Assembly: GCA_937919075.1 (NCBI GenBank)
Contig: CALFOF010000226.1
Span: 1 to 5,743, forward strand
Source: an uncultured Cyanobium sp.
GTDB taxonomy: Bacteria > Cyanobacteriota > Cyanobacteriia > PCC-6307 > Cyanobiaceae
DNA length: 5,743 nt
Reading direction: 5' to 3'
A program made the translations under genes and the position numbers. Each line of letters starts with the position of its first letter. The first letter of the stretch is position 1. The notes below the pieces were generated by a model. It was not told the origin of the DNA. It ran no database searches and worked only from the letters and a program-made list of their open reading frames with translations. Shown piece after piece: positions 1-5,743 of the stretch.

Positions 1-79
1 CTTTTTCGTGTCCAGAGAGACCTTGCAAATAGCTGATTATTCGAGGTGCCCTTAACGTTGTTCTGAATGTTCCACGTCT
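1..79. other. AT-richer intergenic or convergent-gene tail, no recognised gene
   Basis: The first 60 bases hold 27 G or C (45%), clearly below the coding region to the right. The plus-strand frames here close at 34-36, 53-55 and 30-32. Any of the first two could be the last codons of a gene entering from the left and ending before the terminator at 80-120, but 11 to 17 residues are too few to recognise a protein. I see no tRNA or rRNA structure and no minus-strand reading frame of note. Confidence 0.4.
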
Positions 80-127
80 GGGGTCCTGGCCGCTTCACCG
101 CGCGCCGAGGCCCCTTTTTTGTGGAAC
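69..127. repeat. 7-bp perfect inverted repeat enclosing the terminator hairpin
   Basis: GTTCCAC at 69-75 and GTGGAAC at 121-127 are perfect inverted copies 45 bases apart that flank the GC hairpin and its T run. In RNA of either strand they could pair as an outer stem around the inner hairpin. They might stabilise the 3' end of the minus-strand transporter message, for which I see no separate intrinsic terminator. A 7-base pair could also occur by chance. Confidence 0.4.
80..120 (+). terminator. Probable intrinsic terminator for a convergent gene left of the window
   Basis: On the plus strand a GC-rich hairpin is followed directly by six T (115-120). The pairing I find is GGGG (80-83) with CCCC (111-114), continuing through CTGGC near 86-90 against GCCGAG, with one mismatch, one bulge and wobble pairs, and a loop near 94-99. 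The T run is on the right side for plus-strand transcription only. On the minus strand it becomes an A run before the stem, and no T run follows. The hairpin lies 25 bases past the stop of the minus-strand transporter, so it would separate convergent units. Folding was done by eye. Confidence 0.55.
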
Positions 128-144
128 GCTGCTGCGCGGGCTGC

Positions 145-1425
145 TCACCGCTCCTGCGCTGCGCCCGTGCCCGTGCCGGCTTGGGCATGCTCCAGCGCCG
201 GGTCGAGCTGCAACCAGCCGGTGAGCAGCCCGCCGAGCACCGAGCTGAGCGCCAGGCCGGCCAGCACCGGCCCGGCTCCCCAACGGAGTAGCAACTCCGG
301 CAACGAGAAGGCGGCGAGCACCGCACCGCCTTTGCCTGCGGCAGCTGCAAGGCCCGCCCCCTGGCCGCGCTGGGCCATCGGGAACACTTCCCCCGCCAAC
401 AGATAGGTGGTGGCATTGGGGCCGGCGTTGGTCATGAACAGGAACAGGCCCACCCCGGCGATCACCAGGCCGGGGGCCTGCACCGCGCTTCTGCAGCCCC
501 AAGCCGCCAGCGCCAGTCCGGCGGCGCAGCCTGCGAAGCCGGCCACCTGCAGCCCGATTCGCCCCCACCGATCCACCAGCACGATCGCCAGGCCGATCCC
601 GGCCACGAACAGCCCATCGGCGGCGGTGGCCCAGCCCAGGCTGTGCTGTGCCACGCCGCCCTCCACCAGGAGCTGCGGCAGGAAGATGCCCACCCCGTAG
701 GTGCTGAGGTCCTGCACAAACCAGGGCAGCCCGGCCAGCAGCAGAGAGCGGAGCAACGGGGGCGCCAACGGGCTGGACGATCCCCCGTCTCCAACGGCGT
801 GGCGCTGGAGAGAACCCGGCGGTCGCCAGCCGGGGCTTTCCGGTACCCCCAACCGCGCCCAGGTGAGCAGCAGCACTGGCAGCACCGGCAAGAGATAAAG
901 GCTGCGCCAGCCCAGGGGCCCCGTGCCACCGCCGGCGGCCAGCAGCAACCCCAGAAGGCTGCCGCTCAGTGCCCCCACGGCCTGGCAGCCGAAGGCGCCC
1001 AGCACCAGTGGGCCGCGCCAGGCCGCCGGCAACTGCTCGGAGATCACCAGATGGCCGGTGGGGTAGTCGGCGCCGAGCGCCAGCCCGATCACCAGCAGTG
1101 CCGCCACCAGACAGGTCACGTTCGGACTGGCGGCGGCCCCCAGCAGCCCCGCCAGCAAGAGCACCATCTCGGCCAGAAACACCGGCCGGCGGCCCCAGCG
1201 GTCGGCCAGGCTGCCCAGCAGCGGCGCGCCCACGAGGATGCCGATCAGCGGTGCGGCCGCCAGCAGACCTGCCGCTGACGCGGCCGGCGCCAGCTCCCGT
1301 TGCACCAGCGGCAGGGCGATGCCCCCCATGAACACCACCAGCCCCTCCAGAAATTTGCCGGCGGCGGTGAGGCCCCAGATCCGCCAGTACGCAGCCGTGA
1401 GGGTGGGCCTGCTGCCAGAGATCAC
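145..1425 (-). CDS. MFS transporter, phosphate:H+ symporter / sugar-porter type
   Basis: This is a 426-residue inner-membrane protein with 12 predicted helices, roughly at 22-42, 52-72, 81-98, 102-118, 138-160, 173-190, 226-250, 263-284, 290-308, 316-342, 356-376 and 384-404. Family marks are motif A GSLADRWGRR at 71-80 and its repeat VDRWGR at 284-289. Others are PESP at 195-198 after helix 6, GADYPTG at 118-124, and GPNATT at 335-340 followed by GEVFP and an AAAGKGGA segment near 361-368. This set fits the Sugar_tr family, closest in style to Pho84-like phosphate symporters. Residues equivalent to the phosphate site of PiPT seem present: Y121, Q148, W235, D239, Y243, N337, with D120 beside them. 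Helix 1 has E27 and V30 where Pho84-type proteins have two Asp. Uptake of phosphate or a related anion is an inference; another organic substrate is possible. The start is GTG at 1425, overlapping the recD stop as GTGA. No clear ribosome-binding site is visible, so coupling to recD translation is likely. A link to DNA repair is not evident. Confidence 0.9.
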   Translation of the reverse strand: MISGSRPTLTAAYWRIWGLTAAGKFLEGLVVFMGGIALPLVQRELAPAASAAGLLAAAPLIGILVGAPLLGSLADRWGRRPVFLAEMVLLLAGLLGAAASPNVTCLVAALLVIGLALGADYPTGHLVISEQLPAAWRGPLVLGAFGCQAVGALSGSLLGLLLAAGGGTGPLGWRSLYLLPVLPVLLLTWARLGVPESPGWRPPGSLQRHAVGDGGSSSPLAPPLLRSLLLAGLPWFVQDLSTYGVGIFLPQLLVEGGVAQHSLGWATAADGLFVAGIGLAIVLVDRWGRIGLQVAGFAGCAAGLALAAWGCRSAVQAPGLVIAGVGLFLFMTNAGPNATTYLLAGEVFPMAQRGQGAGLAAAAGKGGAVLAAFSLPELLLRWGAGPVLAGLALSSVLGGLLTGWLQLDPALEHAQAGTGTGAAQER

Positions 1426-3128
1426 GGGCCTGGCGCCGGCGCCCAGGGCGGCATTGGCGGGGTGACCAACCAGGCCTCGCGGCGGGCGCGGGTGAGGGCG
1501 GTGTAAAGCAGGCGCCCATCCCAGCGTTCGCTTCTGGGCAGCAGCACCACCACCTCCTGGTATTGGCTGCCCTGCGACTTATGGATCGTGAGCGCCAGGG
1601 CCGGTTCCGCCCCTGGCAGGCGGGCGGGATGGAGCAACCGGGGGCCGGTCGTGTCGTCGCCGAACAGCAGCAGGGTGTCGCGTCCCTGCCGCACCACCAC
1701 GCCCACATCGCCATTGGCCAGGTTCTGTTCCGCCAGGTTGCGGCTGCACAGCACCGGCGTGCCAAGCGGCCAGCAAGCCGCGCCCCGCTCGGCGGCCTCT
1801 CCCAACAGGCGGCGGTGCAGGGCCTCCACCCCCCAGCTGCCGCTGCGTACGGGCGTGAGCAGCACGCAGGCCTCCAGCTCGTTCAGCAGCGCCTGGGCCG
1901 TGGCCGGTTGGCTGGGATCGAAGGCCGCTGCCAGCGCGCCCAGCCGTTCCTGATGGGCGTGCAGCCGCTCCAGCGGTGCTTCGGGCAGCCGCGGCGGCTC
2001 GCAGCGCAGCCAGTGCAGGTTGTCGCGGGGGGCCAGTGCGGCGAGGCTTCGCTGCAGCCGGGCACCGGCGCCGTTGCGCAGCTGGGCGGCCACGGTGGCG
2101 ATCGCCCCTTCGTTGCGGTAGGGCGTGGCTAGTTGCACCATCGCGTCCCCCAGGGAGGCCCGGCGGTGGTCGTCTTCAAGGGCGATCAGCACGGCACCAG
2201 GGCTCACCGGTGGCAACTGGGCCGGATCGCCCACCAGCAGCAGCTGGGCCTGCTGCGGCAGGGCATCGAGCACGGCCGCCATCAGCGCCAGATCCAGCAT
2301 CGACACCTCATCGATCACCAGCAGATCGAGGGCGAGCGGGTGGCGGCGGTTGCGGGCGAAGCCATCGCCGCGGCTTTCCAGCAAGCGGTGCAAGGTGGTG
2401 CAGGGCAGGGCCATGCAGCGTTCGGCCAGGTCGTCGGGCAGGCGGTCCCCGCGTTCAAGGATCGCCTGCCGCAGCCGCGTGGCGGCCTTGCCGGTGGGGG
2501 CCGCCAGGTGCACGCGCAGGTCGGGGCGAGCCTCCAGCGCCGCGGCCAGCATCTGCACCACCGTGGTGGTTTTGCCGGTGCCCGGACCACCGCCGAGCAG
2601 CACCAGCCGCTGGGAGAGCAGGGCCTCCACCGCCCGCGCCTGCTGAGCATCGAGCTCTCCGCGGCGGCAGGCCACATCGCGCAGGCGTAGGCGATGCTCC
2701 AGCGGCAGCGCTGGCTCCAGCGGGCTCAGGGCCCGTTGCCGTAGCTGGGCCAGCACGTCATCGAGCTGGTCGCGCCAACGCCGCCAGGCCAGGCCACCGG
2801 CCGCCGTGCACACCAGCGGCGCCGGGCCCGCCTGCGCTGGTTCCCGGCCAACGTCGAGCAGGGGCGAGCGCTCCAGCGCTGCCCGGTGCCCCTCCGGCCA
2901 GAGGCCGGCAGCCAAGCTCTCTGCTCCGATCCCTTCCGGCGCTGATCCAGCGAGCGGCAGCTCCAGCTCGCCGCGCTGCACCGCCAGCGCCAGCGCCAGG
3001 ATCAGCTCCTCCACCAGGGGATCGCGCTCCACCCCATACAGGCGGGGCAAGGCTTCGGCCAGGGCCATCCCCAGCGTCCAGCCGGGGCTGGTCGCCGTGC
3101 CCGGTGCCCCTCCCGTAGGTTCCGTCAT
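1422..3128 (-). CDS. recD: RecD, exonuclease V alpha subunit (5'-3' helicase)
   Basis: RecD is the 5'-3' motor of RecBCD, running on the strand opposite to RecB and supporting fast unwinding and regulation of the RecB nuclease. The protein has 568 residues, slightly short of E. coli RecD (about 608), and is complete. An N-terminal region of about 165 residues, of the kind that contacts RecB/RecC, precedes a superfamily-1B helicase core. The core shows Walker A GGGPGTGKTTT at 179-189 (K186), motif Ia APTGKAATRL near 210-219, Walker B VIDEVSM at 271-277 (D273, E274), and motif III LLVGDPAQLPPV at 297-308. It also has YRN with R338, motif V TIHKSQGSQYQEVVVLLP at 514-531, and motif VI YTALTRARR at 542-550. 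No key residue is missing. The ATG at 3128 is chosen because it overlaps the recB stop as ATGA and has a GGGAGGG ribosome-binding sequence 6 bases upstream. The 4-base overlap implies coupled translation with recB and matched subunit amounts. The C-terminus ends soon after motif VI with a short Pro/Ala tail. Confidence 0.96.
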   Translation of the reverse strand: MTEPTGGAPGTATSPGWTLGMALAEALPRLYGVERDPLVEELILALALAVQRGELELPLAGSAPEGIGAESLAAGLWPEGHRAALERSPLLDVGREPAQAGPAPLVCTAAGGLAWRRWRDQLDDVLAQLRQRALSPLEPALPLEHRLRLRDVACRRGELDAQQARAVEALLSQRLVLLGGGPGTGKTTTVVQMLAAALEARPDLRVHLAAPTGKAATRLRQAILERGDRLPDDLAERCMALPCTTLHRLLESRGDGFARNRRHPLALDLLVIDEVSMLDLALMAAVLDALPQQAQLLLVGDPAQLPPVSPGAVLIALEDDHRRASLGDAMVQLATPYRNEGAIATVAAQLRNGAGARLQRSLAALAPRDNLHWLRCEPPRLPEAPLERLHAHQERLGALAAAFDPSQPATAQALLNELEACVLLTPVRSGSWGVEALHRRLLGEAAERGAACWPLGTPVLCSRNLAEQNLANGDVGVVVRQGRDTLLLFGDDTTGPRLLHPARLPGAEPALALTIHKSQGSQYQEVVVLLPRSERWDGRLLYTALTRARREAWLVTPPMPPWAPAPGP

Positions 3129-5743
3129 GGCTGACCCTCCCGCAGGGCGTCGTCAAGGGCCAGCAGCCGGCCGGGATCAGCCATTTCCACGAACATTCCC
3201 GGCACCGCCGCTCCGGGCCCGCCCACCTGTGCGTGCTCTCCCGGCACCCCGCGCAGGAACACGTAGACATAGCCACCCAGGTGCCGCTCGGGGGTGTAGT
3301 GGGGCAGGCGCCAGCGCAGGTAACGGTGCAAGGCCACCAGATACAGGTGGGCCTGGAGCGGATAGTGATTCGCTGCCATCAGCGCCGCCATCGCCTGCGG
3401 GCTGTAGTGCAACGGACCGCAGGCCAGGGGCTGGCCGTTCTCGCTGCGCTCACCCAGCCAGTTGCTCTTCCAGTCGGCCACCCACCAACGCACCTCGCCA
3501 GCGGCGTCGGGAGCGGTGAACACCAGATCGATCGAGCCGGTGAGAAAGCCGCGGCTGGCCACTGGCAGCAGCTCCAGCTGGCTGGCGTAGGCGGCGCCGA
3601 AGGCCCCGCTGGGGTGGTCGCGGAACGGCGCCGCCAGCCCGGCGGCGCGCACCAGCGGCTGGCTCTGGGTGCCCTGCTCTGCCTGGGTGGCCAGGGGCAG
3701 GTCGAAGTTCATTTCGTTCAGCCGTCGTGTCAGCGGCAGATCGGCGAGGCGGAAGCCCCGCAGGGCGCCGCCCATCGGGGTGAGGCGCAGCTGCTCAAGG
3801 CCCGTCAGCACGGCATCACGTTGCTCCACGCCGATGCCGGCCCGCTCCAGCTCCAGCTCCACTAAGGCGGCGGTGGCGGGATCGGCAATGGCAGGGCGTT
3901 GATGGTCGACCTGTTCGAGGATGCGGTGCAGGCAATCGCCAGCGCCGGGCCCCCTCGGGAAATCCTGCAGCGGTCCGTGGGCGGCTGGGTCGGGGCTGGC
4001 TGGATCGGGGCTGGCTGGATCGGGGCTGGCTGCACCGGAGCTGGCTGGATCGGAGCTGGCGCTGGCCGCCGCTTCGATCAGGGGGGCGGCCGCCGGCGCC
4101 CCGATCGGTGGGGCAGCGGTGTTCGCATCGGTTTCCCGGCCTTCTTCGAGCGCCGCCGGGGCTATGGCGCCGCCGCTACTGCTGTGCGTCCAGCTGGAGT
4201 AGCTGCTGCGGCCCCAGTTCCCGTCAAGCAGCCGCTGCGGCACCGGGCCGGTGCACAAGCTGCCGCAGCGGGGCGGGTGCTGCCAGCGCCCCGCTGCGGC
4301 AGCCTCCGCCGGCAGCTGGATCCAGCTCAGGCCGCTCAGCGCGTCGCCCGGGCCCAAGGCCAAGGAGCTGGGGTCGTCGTCGCCGGGTTCGCCCAGGGGC
4401 TGATCGGGGAACAGCCAGGGCCGCAGTGGATTGGCCGCCTGGTCCTTGGCGGGGCCGTAGACGAGCACCAGCAACTGCATGGCCCGGGTGAGCGCCACAT
4501 AGGCCAGCCGCTCGGCCTCCTGCGCCTCCGCCAGGTGTTTCTGCTGCCGCGCCCCCCGGCCCACGCCCCAGCGGGGGTCCAGGGAAATGTCAAGGCTGGG
4601 GGCCGCGGCACCAGGGGGCGTCCAGCGCACGCCCGGGGTGCTGCTGCCTGGCTGGGGCGCCTGCCAGAGATAGGGACAGATCACCACGGGGAACTCCAAC
4701 CCCTTGCTGCGGTGCACCGTCACCACCCGCACGGCCGATTCCACCGCATCGCTGTGGGGCTGATGCCGTTCCGGCGGGTCGTTGGGCGGATGGCGGCGGC
4801 GGCGGCGTAACCAGTCGGCGGCGGCCACTGCCCCCAGCTGCTCGTTGTGCATCTGCTCCTGCACCAGCTCGGCGCATTGCTGCAGATCGGCGAGCAGCCT
4901 GCCGCTCTGCGACAGGCGCCCCAGCCCCTCGCCAGCCAACAGCTCGGCGAGCACCCCCAGCAGGCCCCGCGGCCCCAGCCCTTCCGCCAGCCGGGCCAGG
5001 CGGCCGGCCAGGGCATCCCAGTCGGTCGGGCTGGCGGCGGTGAGGCGCCGGGGACTCCAGCCCAGCAGGGGGGAGGCGGCCAGCAGCCGTTGGCGCGGGC
5101 CGCTGCTGGGTTCCGCCAGGGCATCGAGCAGGCGTTGCAGGGCGGCGGCCCCTTCGCTTTCGAACACATCGCCCTTGCTCACCAGCCGGCTGGCGATGCC
5201 CCGTTCCTCCAGGGCGCGCCGCAGGGCGTCGGCCTGGGAGTGGCGGCTCACCAGCAGACAGATGTCGCCCGGCTCCAGGGCTCGCTGCTCGCCGTGCTCG
5301 CAAACCTCAATGCCGCGCTGCAGCAGATCCAGTGTCAGCGCGCCGATCTGCTCGGGCAGGGTCTTCTCCAGCTCGGTTTTGCTGGGCAGCTTCGGCCCGG
5401 CGGCGGCGGATCCGGGCTCCGGCCCCAGCCACAGCAATTGCAGCGGCGCCTGACCCGGCGGAAGCCGCAGCTGCAGCGATTGCCGTTGCGGCTGGGCGAT
5501 CACGGCGGGCACGGGCAGGCCGGTGCGCACCAGCCCCGGGGCCATCAAGCGGTTGAGCGCTGCCACCAGGGACCCGGAGGCGCGGAAGTTGTGGCGCATG
5601 CCGCGGATGGAGGGCTCCCCCGCCAGCTGCCGCGCCGCCAGGTAGGTGTCGAGATCGCCGCCACGGAAGCGGTAGATCGCCTGTTTGGGGTCACCCACGA
5701 TCACCAGCAGATGCTGGCTGGCTTCAAGGTCGGGGGCGAAGGC
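3125..5743 (-). CDS. recB: RecB, exonuclease V beta subunit (helicase/nuclease), N-terminus missing at window edge
   Basis: RecB is the 3'-5' helicase and the only nuclease of the RecBCD complex, which resects double-strand breaks for RecA loading. The frame stays open to the right edge, giving 872 visible residues. E. coli RecB has about 1180, so roughly the first third is missing, including Walker A and the DExx motif. A GTG at 5704 is internal, because conserved sequence continues upstream of it. Visible superfamily-1 motifs, numbered from the edge, are: motif III GDPKQAIYRFRGGD at 17-30, motif IV NFR at 52-54, motif V VTVHRSKGLEFPVV at 341-354, and motif VI YVALTRAMQL at 415-424. A SSYSSW segment follows near 512. 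A Pro/Ala/Ser-rich linker (about 525-590) leads to the nuclease domain: H606 (in CLHRIL), D739 (GSIDLVF), D757 and K759 (ADWKSNWLG), and a QxxLY motif (Q797, Y801). These correspond to H956, D1067, D1080 and K1082 of E. coli, recalled from memory. The two Asp are 18 apart here, against 13 there. The C-terminal GGYVYVFLRG segment and the adjacent recD separate it from AddA. Its stop overlaps the recD start. Confidence 0.96.
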   Translation of the reverse strand, partial: AFAPDLEASQHLLVIVGDPKQAIYRFRGGDLDTYLAARQLAGEPSIRGMRHNFRASGSLVAALNRLMAPGLVRTGLPVPAVIAQPQRQSLQLRLPPGQAPLQLLWLGPEPGSAAAGPKLPSKTELEKTLPEQIGALTLDLLQRGIEVCEHGEQRALEPGDICLLVSRHSQADALRRALEERGIASRLVSKGDVFESEGAAALQRLLDALAEPSSGPRQRLLAASPLLGWSPRRLTAASPTDWDALAGRLARLAEGLGPRGLLGVLAELLAGEGLGRLSQSGRLLADLQQCAELVQEQMHNEQLGAVAAADWLRRRRRHPPNDPPERHQPHSDAVESAVRVVTVHRSKGLEFPVVICPYLWQAPQPGSSTPGVRWTPPGAAAPSLDISLDPRWGVGRGARQQKHLAEAQEAERLAYVALTRAMQLLVLVYGPAKDQAANPLRPWLFPDQPLGEPGDDDPSSLALGPGDALSGLSWIQLPAEAAAAGRWQHPPRCGSLCTGPVPQRLLDGNWGRSSYSSWTHSSSGGAIAPAALEEGRETDANTAAPPIGAPAAAPLIEAAASASSDPASSGAASPDPASPDPASPDPAAHGPLQDFPRGPGAGDCLHRILEQVDHQRPAIADPATAALVELELERAGIGVEQRDAVLTGLEQLRLTPMGGALRGFRLADLPLTRRLNEMNFDLPLATQAEQGTQSQPLVRAAGLAAPFRDHPSGAFGAAYASQLELLPVASRGFLTGSIDLVFTAPDAAGEVRWWVADWKSNWLGERSENGQPLACGPLHYSPQAMAALMAANHYPLQAHLYLVALHRYLRWRLPHYTPERHLGGYVYVFLRGVPGEHAQVGGPGAAVPGMFVEMADPGRLLALDDALREGQP
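3135..3141 (-). promoter_or_regulatory. Ribosome-binding site of recD inside the end of recB
   Basis: On the minus strand GGGAGGG lies 6 bases before the ATG of recD, within the last codons of recB. It is purine-rich and complementary in part to the anti-Shine-Dalgarno end of 16S rRNA. It supports the chosen recD start, and suggests recD can be initiated independently as well as by ribosomes terminating on recB. Confidence 0.6.
3983..4057 (-). repeat. Five 15-bp tandem repeats inside recB, encoding pentapeptide units in the interdomain linker
   Basis: Read on the plus strand, the units begin at 3983, 3998, 4013, 4028 and 4043, each starting GGCTG and ending GCT. Units 2 and 3 are identical. 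Units 1 and 5 each differ from unit 2 by one base, and unit 4 differs from unit 5 by two. Because 15 is a multiple of three the frame is kept. The protein reads as SSDPA, SSGAA and then SPDPA three times (visible residues 563-587). It lies just before the RecB nuclease domain, where E. coli RecB has a long flexible tether. The near identity suggests recent expansion by slippage. It is a low-complexity linker with no domain of its own. Confidence 0.9.

Noticed and set aside
95..1765. A 556-residue open frame on the minus strand spanning the recD/transporter junction
   Set aside because: It is out of frame with both genes and very rich in Arg, Gly and Ala. It has no family motif apart from chance echoes, as expected of a high-GC shadow frame.
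2098..2105. GCGATCGC, the HIP1 palindrome abundant in many cyanobacteria
   Set aside because: I found one exact copy. At this base composition about 0.2 copies are expected by chance in the window, so it is only a weak taxonomic hint.
1976..3118. A 380-residue plus-strand open frame opposite recD
   Set aside because: It is low-complexity Pro/Ala/Arg/Gly, with no domain, and antisense to a well-conserved helicase; a shadow of codon bias.
3983..4057. Possible CRISPR or other spaced repeat array
   Set aside because: The units abut with no spacers, are 15 bp long and keep the recB reading frame.
3899..4810. A plus-strand frame with a repeated GWIGAG-like peptide
   Set aside because: The repeat is only the antisense reading of the 15-bp units in the recB linker; the rest is low-complexity shadow sequence.
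5702..5704. GTG as a possible start of a short RecB-like protein
   Set aside because: The frame continues to the window edge with 13 further sensible codons, and the GTG falls directly before helicase motif III, so it is internal to recB.

Overview
The window is a GC-rich piece of bacterial chromosome (I judge roughly 70% G+C by eye; this was not calculated). Almost all of it is taken up by one minus-strand, head-to-tail gene cluster read from right to left. From right to left it holds the C-terminal part of recB (cut by the right edge), a complete recD, and a complete gene for a 12-helix major-facilitator transporter. Each downstream start codon overlaps the preceding stop by 4 bases (ATGA at 3125-3128, GTGA at 1422-1425), so the three are very probably one translationally coupled transcription unit. 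Its promoter lies outside the window to the right.

RecB and RecD are two of the three subunits of exonuclease V (RecBCD), which resects double-strand breaks and prepares ends for RecA-dependent recombination. All helicase motifs visible in the two proteins and the RecB nuclease residues look intact, so an active enzyme is expected. recC is not in the window. RecB carries a Pro/Ala/Ser/Asp-rich linker between helicase and nuclease parts, built partly from five 15-bp tandem repeats. The third gene encodes a transporter of the phosphate:H+ symporter / sugar-porter part of the MFS. The residues that bind phosphate in the fungal transporter PiPT appear, from memory of that structure, to be present with matching local spacing.

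The left 144 bases lie beyond the stop of the transporter. They hold a hairpin followed by six T on the plus strand, which looks like an intrinsic terminator for a convergent gene outside the window, and a more AT-rich stretch (27 G/C in the first 60 bases) with no recognisable gene.

The organism cannot be fixed from this window. A high-GC cyanobacterium of the Synechococcus/Cyanobium kind is my best guess. It rests on the RecB/RecD sequence style, the PHS-like transporter and a single GCGATCGC site, which on its own is not significant. I see no mobile element, CRISPR array, tRNA or rRNA, and nothing that amounts to a new defence or biosynthetic system. The main points of interest are the transporter coupled to recBD, its substrate-site residues, and the repeat-built RecB linker.
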